Part shown: positions 1 through 6,878 of the stretch, piece by piece
How the letters are laid out: each line of letters begins with the position of its first letter
How positions within the stretch are numbered: position 1 is the stretch's first letter
Assembly (NCBI GenBank): GCA_003565055.1
Contig: PXDM01000301.1
Location: 1 to 10,945 of the forward strand
DNA length: 10,945 nucleotides
Direction: 5' to 3'
From: Paracoccaceae bacterium
GTDB lineage: Bacteria; Pseudomonadota; Alphaproteobacteria; Rhodobacterales; Rhodobacteraceae
Translations under genes and position numbers: made by a program
The notes under the pieces: model-generated
Seen by the model: the letters and a program-made list of their open reading frames with translations, nothing else
Databases searched by the model: none
Told to the model about the DNA's origin: nothing

Positions 1-559
1 GATGGCAGATCCCGGTGCCGGGCGGCACCACGCGGAAATTGTTGAACGCGCCCTGACCCCATTTGAGGAAGGTGTAGCGCTCCATGTTGCGTTCATATTC
101 GCGGTCCACATTCATCTGGAAGGCGCGCGGATTGCCGAATTCGTCAATCATCACGCTGTGGTCGATGACCAGATCAACGGGGTTCAGCGGGTTGATCTTC
201 TGCGCGTCGCCGCCCAGCGCCTTGATGCCGTCGCGCATCGCCGCCAGATCCACGACCGCAGGCACGCCGGTGAAATCCTGCATCAAGACGCGGGCCGGGC
301 GATAGGCGATCTCGCGCGGGTTCTTGCCGCCCTGCTTGCCCCAGTCGGAGAAGGCCTTGATGTCATCGACCGTGACGGTCTTGCCATCCTCGAAACGCAG
401 CATGTTTTCGAGCACGACTTTCAGCGCCGCCGGGAGTTTGCTGAACTCTCCCAGCCCTGCGGCTTCGGCCGCGGGGATCGAGTAATAGGCGATGCTCTTG
501 CCGCCCGCGCTCAGCGTCTTGCGCGTGCCTGTGCTGTCTTGTCCGACGATAATGGTCAT
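1..559 (-). CDS. acnA: Aconitate hydratase A, N-terminal part (partial)
   Basis: Aconitase interconverts citrate and isocitrate through cis-aconitate in the TCA cycle; it is cytoplasmic and carries a [4Fe-4S] cluster. Only the first 186 codons are present, because the gene runs off the left edge. Seen in the translation: VLMQDFTGVPAVVDLAAMRD at residues 91-110, DLVIDHSV at about 129-136, RNMERYTFLKWGQ at 157-169, and VVPPGTGICH at 177-186, all hallmarks of the AcnA/IRP1-type N-terminal domain. The cluster-ligand cysteines lie in the missing part. The start is ATG (complement of 557-559), preceded by GGGAGG (complement of 570-575) at 10 bases, a good ribosome binding site. The gene is divergent from the DUF1223 gene. 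Family assignment is firm; completeness downstream cannot be judged. Confidence 0.96.
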   Translation of the reverse strand, partial: MTIIVGQDSTGTRKTLSAGGKSIAYYSIPAAEAAGLGEFSKLPAALKVVLENMLRFEDGKTVTVDDIKAFSDWGKQGGKNPREIAYRPARVLMQDFTGVPAVVDLAAMRDGIKALGGDAQKINPLNPVDLVIDHSVMIDEFGNPRAFQMNVDREYERNMERYTFLKWGQGAFNNFRVVPPGTGICH

Positions 560-803
560 GGGGCTTTGGCCTCCCTTGAGGATGAAACAGGGGTCTTGCT
601 GCGCCTGACTTAGCCTTTTGTGCCCCTGTGGATCAAGGGAAAATGGTCGCTTTGTATACCGTTGTGCACAAAAAATTCATCATTTTGCCATGAAGATGCC
701 ACTGTGGCGCGTTTGCCGCGCATGTCAATTTCTCGCAAAACCTTGATTGGCCGCATGGGGTTGGGAAGGCTAGACCAACAGTCTGACGAAAAAAGGATGC
801 CAG
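560..803. promoter_or_regulatory. Divergent acnA / DUF1223 control region with a perfect palindrome
   Basis: This 244-base spacer separates two divergent genes and must hold the acnA promoter and probably that of the DUF1223 gene. It is more AT-rich than its surroundings at about 640-690. Seen directly: a perfect 10-base palindrome TTGTGCACAA at 662-671, and an inverted repeat TTCAT-N9-ATGAA at 676-694. A possible minus-strand -10 (TATACA, complement of 653-658) has no convincing -35. A plus-strand TTGATT at 743-748 has no well-spaced -10. I cannot assign a regulator, and the operator role of the palindrome is inference. Confidence 0.4.
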
Positions 804-1523
804 ATGCGTTTCGGTTGGGGCTTGCGGATTGCGCTGAGTGTGTTCCTCGGGATTGGCATTCCTGCGCAGGCGCAACACAGCCCTGTGGTGGTGGAGCTGT
901 TCACCTCGCAAGGCTGCGCCGCCTGTCCTCCGGCAGATCGCATCCTCGAGACGCTGGCCGACCGCAGCGATGTGATCGCGCTCGCGCTGCATGTCGATTA
1001 CTGGGATTATATCGGCTGGACCGACAGTTTCGGGCACGCGCAATTCAGCGAGCGGCAGAAGAATTACGCCCGCGCGCGCGGGCGCTCCTCGGTTTTCACG
1101 CCGCAGATGATTGTCGGCGGGCTTGATGAGGTCAAAGGCTCCTCACAGCCGCAGGTCATGGGCGCGATCAATCACCATCTGGGCATGCAACTGTCGCAAC
1201 CGCGCGTGCATCTGACGATTTCGGGCGAAGGCGATGGCGGGCTGCGCATCGAGGCCGACGCTCCTGACGGGCTGGACTATGCGACTGATGTGTTTCTGGT
1301 GCGCTACAAGGATTCGGAGACGGTCGAGATCCTCGCGGGCGAGAATGCGGGGCGCACAGCCGTCTACCGCAATATCGTCACATCATGGCGCAGGCTCGGC
1401 ACATGGGACGGGGGCGGCCGGTTCCAGCACAATCTCAGCGCTGATGACAGCGATGAGGCGGTTGTGGTGATCGTTCAGGAGCAAGGCTTCGGCCCGATTG
1501 TCGCAGCGGGGCGGCGACGCTGA
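804..1523 (+). CDS. Secreted DUF1223 thioredoxin-like protein
   Basis: A 239-residue protein of the DUF1223 family, whose members have a thioredoxin-like fold; the biochemical role is not established. Residues 1-23 form a Sec-type signal peptide (arginines, hydrophobic stretch, then AQA before QHS), so the mature protein should be periplasmic. The family signature follows: ELFTSQGCAACPPAD at 31-45 with a CxxC pair (C38, C41), then HVDYWDYIGW at 63-72 and RQKNYARARG at 84-93, ending in SSVFTPQ at 95-101. A redox role is suggested by the CxxC pair but not shown. The ATG at 804 has AGGA at 794-797, six bases upstream, and fits the signal peptide. The gene is divergent from acnA. It ends in a basic tail (AAGRRR). 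Confidence 0.92.
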   Translation: MRFGWGLRIALSVFLGIGIPAQAQHSPVVVELFTSQGCAACPPADRILETLADRSDVIALALHVDYWDYIGWTDSFGHAQFSERQKNYARARGRSSVFTPQMIVGGLDEVKGSSQPQVMGAINHHLGMQLSQPRVHLTISGEGDGGLRIEADAPDGLDYATDVFLVRYKDSETVEILAGENAGRTAVYRNIVTSWRRLGTWDGGGRFQHNLSADDSDEAVVVIVQEQGFGPIVAAGRRR

Positions 1524-1555
1524 CGCCTGGCGCTGCCTGCGCTCTCTCGATTCAT

Positions 1556-1831
1556 CTACCGGACCAAACCCCAAGCGCGCCTCATGCGCTTGCTCCGGCC
1601 AGTGATCCGGAAGGCCGCTGGCATCACGACGCCCAGCCTGCGCTCTTTGTGTCTCAGCACCCGGATTGAGTGGAAGATACGATCCAACTCGATGTTCGGG
1701 GCGAAGACCCAGTGCTGTTCGCGCCCAAAGCCGTCTGAGGTGAGCGCCGCGTCATATCTGGACAGCGCAGGCTCCGGAGCTATGCTTGAGCGGGAGCAAA
1801 GAGAGGCCCGGGATGACGATATCTCTGACAG
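1556..1831 (-). pseudogene. Possible gene relic, unrecognised
   Basis: Between the DUF1223 gene and the [2Fe-2S] subunit gene no intact gene is evident, but one minus-strand frame is open for 91 codons up to a TAG (complement of 1556-1558). It reads in part GREQHWVFAPNIELDRIF and KERRLGVVMPAAFRITGRSK, and by hand count roughly four fifths of its codons end in G or C, as in the real genes here. There is no ATG at its upstream end; the first usable starts (TTG, GTG) lie deep inside, and the upstream end overlaps the start of the next gene on the other strand. This could be the C-terminal remnant of a lost gene, or chance openness in GC-rich DNA. I do not recognise the family. Confidence 0.2.
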
Positions 1832-2283
1832 TCAACGGCACCGCTTTCGAGGTGCAGGCCGCCCCCGAGACGCCGCTTCTCTGGGTCTTGCGCGATGAAC
1901 TGGGCCTGACGGGCACGAAATTCGGCTGCGGTGTGGCGGCTTGCGGGGCTTGCACGGTCCATGTCGATGGTGTGGCGCTGCGCTCTTGTCAGTTGCCCGT
2001 GGGCGATGTGGCGGGCGATGTGACCACCATCGAAGGGCTTGGCGCGCAGGGTCTCGCGCCACTGCAAGAGGCGTGGATTCGTCATCAGGTCGCGCAATGC
2101 GGCTATTGCCAGTCGGGCCAGATCATGCAGGCGGCGGATCTGCTGGCTGCGGTGCCGGACCCCACGGATGCAGAGATTGACGACGCCATGGGCGGCAATC
2201 TGTGCCGCTGCGGCAGCTATTCCGCGATCCGCGCGGCGATCCATGATGCGGCGCGGATGATGCGCGAAGGGGGCGCAGGATGA
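1813..2283 (+). CDS. iorA: Isoquinoline 1-oxidoreductase-type [2Fe-2S] subunit
   Basis: Small electron-transfer subunit (156 residues) of a xanthine-oxidase-family molybdenum hydroxylase. It carries electrons from the molybdenum site through two [2Fe-2S] clusters. All eight ligands are visible: the plant-ferredoxin-type cluster at C39, C44, C47 and C59 (FGCGVAACGACTVHVDG), and the second cluster at C96, C99, C131 and C133 (QCGYCQSGQ, NLCRCGSY). The length is typical for the stand-alone small subunit. The ATG at 1813 is preferred over an in-frame TTG at 1786, because GAGAGG at 1801-1806 sits six bases upstream and the N-terminus then matches the family. The stop overlaps the next start as ATGA (2280-2283), so the two subunits are translationally coupled. 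The ior name reflects subunit type; the true substrate is unknown. Confidence 0.93.
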   Translation: MTISLTVNGTAFEVQAAPETPLLWVLRDELGLTGTKFGCGVAACGACTVHVDGVALRSCQLPVGDVAGDVTTIEGLGAQGLAPLQEAWIRHQVAQCGYCQSGQIMQAADLLAAVPDPTDAEIDDAMGGNLCRCGSYSAIRAAIHDAARMMREGGAG

Positions 2284-4511
2284 GCCGTCTGGGCAAGATC
2301 ACACGGCGCACGCTCTTGGTCGGTGCGGTCGCGGTTGTCGGTGGCGCGGGGTTCGGCCTCTATCAGATCCGCCGCCCCGTGGAGAACCCGCTGCGCCCCG
2401 AAGACGGCGCGTCGCTGAACCCGTTTCTGATCATCGATCAGGCGGGCATCACGATCATCGCGCCGCGTGCCGAGATGGGGCAGGGCGTGCATACGACGCT
2501 GGCGGCCATGGTCGCGGAGGAGCTTGACGCGGATTGGGACGCCGTGCGCGTGCTCCACGGCCCCCCGGCGGCGGCCTATTACAACGCAGCGCTTGCGCAT
2601 GGCGCGTTGCCGGTGGCGGATTATGCCATGGCCGATTGGCAACGGCGCGTGACCGAAGGCATCGGGGCCGCGACCAAACTGCTGGGGTTGCAGGTGACGG
2701 GTGGCTCGACCTCGACTGTGGACGGGTTCACGCGGATGCGCATGGCCGGGGCGTCCGCGCGCGAGGCGCTGAAGGCGGTCGCTGCCGAGCGCCTGGGTGT
2801 CGCCGTCAGTGCCCTGCGGACCGAGGGCGGTCGCGTGGTCGCGCCCGACGGCACCGAGATCGACTATCGCGATCTGGCCGAGGCCGCTGCCGCGCGTCCC
2901 GTGCCGCAGGTCGAGCTGCGCCCACCGTCGGAGTGGAAGCTCCTCGGACGGTCGCTCCCGCGCAGCGACATGCGCGCCAAGGCCACGGGGGCGGCGCAGT
3001 TTTCCACCGATATCGTGCTGCCGGGGCTGAAATGCGCAACTGTGCGCATCTGCCCCTATCTGGGCGGCGGCATGGCCGGGTTCGACCCGGAGCCTGCGCT
3101 GGCTGTGCCGGGGGTCGAGCAGGTGCTGGATCTGGGCGACGGGATCGCCGTGGTCGCGTCGAATACATGGGCCGCGATGCAGGGGGCGGAGGCCGCTGTC
3201 ATCGACTGGACACCCTCGCCCTTGCCTGCCACGACGGATGCGATGATCGCGCAGATCGCCCGCGCCTTTGACGACCGCCCCAATTCGCGCATGCGCGATC
3301 AGGGCCGCCCGGATGATCAGACCGCGACGCTGGAGGTGGAATATCACGTCCCCTTTCTGGCCCATTCGACGATGGAGCCGATGGGCGCGACCGCCTGGCT
3401 GCAGGACGGACATCTGACGCTCTGGGTCGGCAATCAGGCCCCGCGCGAACACGCGAAGGTCGCAGCAGAAGCTGCTGATATTGCGGTGGAAAACGTCACG
3501 CTGCACACGGTGTTTCTGGGCGGTGGCTTCGGGCGGCGGGTGGAGACGGATATCACCCGTCAGGCGGCGCGGATCGCCGCGATGCTGCCAGGGGTGCCGA
3601 TCCGGCTCACCTGGTCACGCGAGGAGGATATGCGCCACGACTTCTACCGCCCCGCCGCCATCGCGCGGATGCGCGGCGCGGTCGCAGACGGGCGCGCGAC
3701 ACTGTTTGATGCGCAGATCGCCGCCCCTTCGGTCACGCGCGCGGCCATCGGGCGGCTGGCAGGGCGCGAGATGGGCGGGCCGGACAAGGGCCATGTCGAA
3801 GGCGCGTTCGACCAGCCCTACGCCATCGAACATTACCGCGTCGCGGGGCATCTGGCGGATCTGGACGTCCCCATCGGCTTCTGGCGCGCGGTTGGCAACA
3901 GCTTCAACGGCTTCTTCCATGAGAGCTTCATCGACGAGCTGGCCCATGCTGCCGGGCGCGACCCGATGGACTTCCGCCTCGACCATATCCGCCCCGAAGG
4001 CGCCGTGGCGGCTGGCGTGTTGGAGGCCGTGCGCGATCTGAGCGACTGGGACGCGTCACGCGCCGAGGGCGTCGGGCGCGGGGTCGCCTTCACCTGGTCT
4101 TTCGGCACGCCCACGGCTGTGGTGATCGATCTGGAGCGTGACGCCCAAGGGCGCATCCGCATCCCACGCGCCTTCATGGCCTGTGATCCGGGCCGCGTGC
4201 TCGATCCCGGCATCGTGCGCGCGCAGATGGAATCGGGGCTGATCTACGGGCTCTCAGCCGCGCTGATGGGCGAAATCACCTTCACCGAGGGCCGCGTGGA
4301 TCAGGGCAATTTCCCCGATTATGACGCACTTCGCATCTATAACACGCCTGAAATCGCGCTGACGATCCTGCAGGACAACCCCCATATGGGCGGTGTCGGC
4401 GAGCCCGGCACGCCCCCTGCCATGCCCGCGCTGGCGAATGCCTTCTTCGATCTGACCGGCACCCGCATCCGCCGCCTGCCGCTGGCCCATCATGCGGATT
4501 TCCTGATCTGA
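2280..4511 (+). CDS. iorB: Isoquinoline 1-oxidoreductase-type molybdopterin subunit, Tat-exported
   Basis: Large catalytic subunit (743 residues) that would bind molybdopterin cytosine dinucleotide and hydroxylate or oxidise an aldehyde or N-heterocycle. The N-terminus has a twin-arginine signal (ITRRTLLVG, R9-R10, then a hydrophobic stretch to about residue 29), so the holoenzyme is probably exported folded, with the small subunit carried along. Further features: APRAEMGQGVHTTLAAMVAE at 61-80; LLGRSLPRSDMRAKATGAAQ at 221-240, opening the aldehyde-oxidase a/b hammerhead region; GGGFGRR at 414-420, a molybdopterin-contact motif; RAVG at 536-539; and GVGEPGTPP at 705-713, with E708 in the position of the catalytic glutamate. 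The length (about 740) matches IorB-like proteins. No XdhC-type maturation gene or cytochrome subunit is adjacent. The substrate cannot be read from sequence. Confidence 0.92.
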   Translation: MSRLGKITRRTLLVGAVAVVGGAGFGLYQIRRPVENPLRPEDGASLNPFLIIDQAGITIIAPRAEMGQGVHTTLAAMVAEELDADWDAVRVLHGPPAAAYYNAALAHGALPVADYAMADWQRRVTEGIGAATKLLGLQVTGGSTSTVDGFTRMRMAGASAREALKAVAAERLGVAVSALRTEGGRVVAPDGTEIDYRDLAEAAAARPVPQVELRPPSEWKLLGRSLPRSDMRAKATGAAQFSTDIVLPGLKCATVRICPYLGGGMAGFDPEPALAVPGVEQVLDLGDGIAVVASNTWAAMQGAEAAVIDWTPSPLPATTDAMIAQIARAFDDRPNSRMRDQGRPDDQTATLEVEYHVPFLAHSTMEPMGATAWLQDGHLTLWVGNQAPREHAKVAAEAADIAVENVTLHTVFLGGGFGRRVETDITRQAARIAAMLPGVPIRLTWSREEDMRHDFYRPAAIARMRGAVADGRATLFDAQIAAPSVTRAAIGRLAGREMGGPDKGHVEGAFDQPYAIEHYRVAGHLADLDVPIGFWRAVGNSFNGFFHESFIDELAHAAGRDPMDFRLDHIRPEGAVAAGVLEAVRDLSDWDASRAEGVGRGVAFTWSFGTPTAVVIDLERDAQGRIRIPRAFMACDPGRVLDPGIVRAQMESGLIYGLSAALMGEITFTEGRVDQGNFPDYDALRIYNTPEIALTILQDNPHMGGVGEPGTPPAMPALANAFFDLTGTRIRRLPLAHHADFLI

Positions 4512-4523
4512 TTTCATCTTTGT

Positions 4524-4625
4524 AAAAATATCCCGGGGGGTCCGGGGGGCAGCGCCCCCCCCGGCTTTGGTGGCACCATTGGTTCAAGCCCAATGGCGAC
4601 GGGGCAGCGTCCCCCGGCTTTCTTT
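4524..4625. repeat. GC-rich hairpin repeat cluster (REP-like)
   Basis: The spacer between the molybdenum hydroxylase operon and lptF holds several repeated or inverted units. After AAAAATATCCCGGGGGG comes a hairpin centred on CAGCG (4544-4560). A perfect 7-base inverted repeat CCATTGG / CCAATGG follows (4576-4582 and 4590-4596, 7-base loop). A degenerate second copy of the first unit then appears: GGGGCAGCG, a C-run and GGCTTT occur at 4546-4569 and again at 4601-4621. From memory, G-run/CAGCG/C-run elements of this type are scattered between genes in Rhodobacteraceae genomes; that is recollection, not a search result. They most likely act as transcript-end structures or are REP-type dispersed elements. 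Confidence 0.65.
4544..4560 (+). terminator. Candidate transcript-end hairpin after iorB
   Basis: GGGGGGC (4544-4550) pairs perfectly with GCCCCCC (4554-4560) across an AGC loop, 33 bases past the iorB stop. The stem is very stable, but no T-run follows (CCGGCTTTGG), so it is not a classical intrinsic terminator. It may block exonucleases or separate the operon from lptF. Confidence 0.35.
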
Positions 4626-4680
4626 CCTCGCGCGCCCCGGATAGACTGACGCGACGGGTTTGTTGCGACAGGACATCAGC

Positions 4681-5787
4681 GTGAGTCGGATTGACAGATA
4701 TCTTCTGGCGCAATTGCTCAGTGTCTTCGCCTTTTTCTCGCTGGTGCTGGTCTCGGTCTATTGGGTCAATCGCGCGGCCCGGCTCTTTGACGCGCTGATC
4801 GGGGACGGGCAGAGCTTCTGGGTGTTTCTCGAACTCTCGGCGCTGACCCTGCCCAATGTGATCCGCGTGGTGCTGCCGCTCTCGGCTTTCGCAGCGGCCG
4901 TCTTTGTTGCGATCCGGCTGACGCGCGACAATGAGATGGTCGTGGCCCAGGGCATCGGCATGTCCTATCTGCGCATGTTGCGTCCCGTCGCCGTGTTCGG
5001 GCTGCTTGTCGCGCTGATGCTTGCGCTGCTGATGCATGTGCTCATGCCGCTGTCTCGCGCGCAACTTACCGAACGTCAGGTTCAGATTGCCGAGAATATC
5101 ACGGCGCGTTTCCTGCGCGCGGGCGAGTTTCTCGAACCGGCTGACGGGATCGTGGTGTTCATCCGCGATGTCACGCCGGATGGGCAGCTTGTCGATGTGT
5201 TTCTCGCCGATAGCCGCAATGCAGGCACGCGGGTTGAATATAACGCCGCCTCGGCGCTGCTGACACCGGGGCCGCAGGGGCCGGTTCTGGTCATGCTCGA
5301 CGGGGTGGCGCTGGTTTATCGCGAAGCTACAGGGCGGCTGACCACCATCAATTTCGATGATCTGACCTTTGATGTCGGCGGCCTGATCGGACCTGCCGGG
5401 CGGCGCACGGATGTGCGCGAGATGCCGACCGCCGCCTTGCAGCAGGGCACGCAGGAGAGTTTCGCCGAGATGGGGGTGACGCTGGCCGAAGCCCGTTTCG
5501 AGCTGATGTCGCGGCATGCGCAGCCGCTTCTGGCGCTGGTCACAGCGCTGATCGGCTTCGCGGCGGTGTTTCTGGGCCAGTTCAGCCGAATGGGCGCGTG
5601 GCGGCAAGTGCTCGGCGCGATTTTCGCGCTGGTGGTGATCCAGCTCGTGGCCAATGCGACCTCGGGCGCGGCGCTGCGCGACGCGTCGCGCGCGGGGCTC
5701 GCTTTTGTGCCCGTGGGCCTGGGCTTTGCCGTGGCCGGCGCGATGCTGGCCTGGGCCTCGCGGCGCAGGCGTGGGGGGCGTGCATGA
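4681..5787 (+). CDS. lptF: LPS export permease LptF
   Basis: One of the two inner-membrane permease subunits of the LptB2FG ABC transporter, which extracts LPS from the inner membrane and passes it to the periplasmic LptC/LptA bridge. The product has 368 residues and six membrane segments by eye (about 8-30, 54-78, 100-124, 291-309, 318-335, 340-357). A periplasmic jellyroll-like domain lies between segments three and four. The cytoplasmic loop LTRDNEMVVAQGIG (80-93) matches the coupling helix that contacts LptB, with E85 at its core. The start is GTG at 4681, chosen because AGGA (4670-4673) is seven bases upstream and the product begins MSRIDRYLLAQL as in the family; an upstream TTG at 4660 would add seven residues. 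The gene overlaps lptG by ATGA at 5784-5787. The partner ATPase gene lptB is not in the window. Confidence 0.93.
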   Translation: MSRIDRYLLAQLLSVFAFFSLVLVSVYWVNRAARLFDALIGDGQSFWVFLELSALTLPNVIRVVLPLSAFAAAVFVAIRLTRDNEMVVAQGIGMSYLRMLRPVAVFGLLVALMLALLMHVLMPLSRAQLTERQVQIAENITARFLRAGEFLEPADGIVVFIRDVTPDGQLVDVFLADSRNAGTRVEYNAASALLTPGPQGPVLVMLDGVALVYREATGRLTTINFDDLTFDVGGLIGPAGRRTDVREMPTAALQQGTQESFAEMGVTLAEARFELMSRHAQPLLALVTALIGFAAVFLGQFSRMGAWRQVLGAIFALVVIQLVANATSGAALRDASRAGLAFVPVGLGFAVAGAMLAWASRRRRGGRA

Positions 5788-6878
5788 TCCTCGCGCGCTA
5801 TCTCACCCGCCGTCTGGGCGTCAGTTTCGCGATGGTCGCGGGGGTGTTCCTGAGCATGCTCCTGCTGCTCGATATGGTCGAGCAGATGCGCAGGCTGGCC
5901 GCGCAATCGCCCGGTTTCGCGCAAATCCTGCGTCTGTCGCTGCTGAACCTGCCCGAAGGCTTCTATGAGATCGCGCCGCTGATGCTGATGCTCGCGGCGA
6001 TGTGGGTGGGGCTGGGTTGGTCGCGCTCGTCGGAATTCGTGGTGATCCGCGCTACGGGGCGGTCCCTGCCGCAGCTGATGATCTGGCCCGCGATTGCGGT
6101 GATGGTGGCGAGCGCGGGCTTTGTCGCAGTGATGAACCCGATGGTGGCAGGCGCGTCGCAGGAATATTCGCGGCTCTCGGCGCAGCTGCGCGGGCGCACG
6201 ACCGGCACGGCGGCGCTGGTCGAGGATGGGCTCTGGCTGCGTCAGGCCGATGCCTTGGGTCAGACCGTGATCACGGCACGCAGCGCCGAGGCGACGGGCA
6301 CGATCCTGCATGATGTCACCTTTCTGGTCTTTGACGACTCAAATGGTCTGTCGCAGCGGCTGCGCGCCACCCGCGCCGATCTGCGACCCGGCCAGTGGCA
6401 GCTCAGCGGCGTGACCTTGTGGGATCTGTCGCAGCGCAACCCCGAACAGAGCGCCGCGCATCGTGATAGGATGGCCTTGCCCACGGATCTGACGCCCGAG
6501 CAGATTCGCGACAGTTTCGCGCAGGTCCGCACGATCCCGCTCGCGCAGCTCCCGGGCTTCATCGCTGCGCTGGAGCGCGCAGGCTTTGCCGCGCTCGAAC
6601 ACCGGATGCGGCTGCAGATGGAGCTGGCGCTGCCGGTGCTTCTGACCGGGATGGTGTTGCTGGCCCTCGCGCTGAGCATCCACCATATGCGTGCGGGCGG
6701 GGCCGGGCGGCGCGCGCTGGTGACGATTCTGGCTGGATTCAGCCTGTTCTTTCTGCGTAACTTCGCGCAGGTTTTGGGGGAAAGCGGACAGATTCCCGTG
6801 CTCTTGGCAGCATGGGGCCTGCCGGTTGCGACAATGTTATTGGCCATAGGTCTCATGTTGAACACGGAGGAAGCGTGA
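5784..6878 (+). CDS. lptG: LPS export permease LptG
   Basis: Second permease subunit of LptB2FG. The product has 364 residues with the LptF/LptG layout: membrane helices at about 12-31, 60-80 and 98-118, a periplasmic domain at about 120-260, then helices at about 270-289, 300-315 and 327-358. The coupling-helix segment SRSSEFVVIRATG (80-92) contains the conserved glutamate E84. LWLRQ (150-154) and EHRMRLQMELALP (262-274) are typical LptG stretches. The ATG at 5784 overlaps the lptF stop by four bases, which fixes the start and implies coupled translation and equal dosage of the two half-transporters. The stop in turn overlaps the lptD start. The pairing with LptF and the gene order make the assignment secure. 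Confidence 0.93.
   Translation: MILARYLTRRLGVSFAMVAGVFLSMLLLLDMVEQMRRLAAQSPGFAQILRLSLLNLPEGFYEIAPLMLMLAAMWVGLGWSRSSEFVVIRATGRSLPQLMIWPAIAVMVASAGFVAVMNPMVAGASQEYSRLSAQLRGRTTGTAALVEDGLWLRQADALGQTVITARSAEATGTILHDVTFLVFDDSNGLSQRLRATRADLRPGQWQLSGVTLWDLSQRNPEQSAAHRDRMALPTDLTPEQIRDSFAQVRTIPLAQLPGFIAALERAGFAALEHRMRLQMELALPVLLTGMVLLALALSIHHMRAGGAGRRALVTILAGFSLFFLRNFAQVLGESGQIPVLLAAWGLPVATMLLAIGLMLNTEEA

Noticed and set aside
2..613. A 203-codon plus-strand open frame at the left edge
   Set aside because: It is antisense to a clear aconitase N-terminus with a good ribosome binding site.
1065..1086. A run of alternating C and G within the DUF1223 gene
   Set aside because: It encodes the ordinary segment ARARGR in frame and needs no special explanation.
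1584..1898. A 104-codon plus-strand open frame before iorA
   Set aside because: It overlaps the iorA start in another frame and its translation lacks family features; the minus strand looks more coding-like.
2217..3506. A 429-codon minus-strand open frame antisense to iorB
   Set aside because: The plus-strand gene here has clear domain motifs throughout; the antisense product has none.
4282..6311. Long minus-strand open frames (441 and 331 codons) antisense to iorB, lptF and lptG
   Set aside because: They are rich in H, R, Q and D and cross boundaries of well-supported plus-strand genes, as expected of shadow frames in GC-rich DNA.
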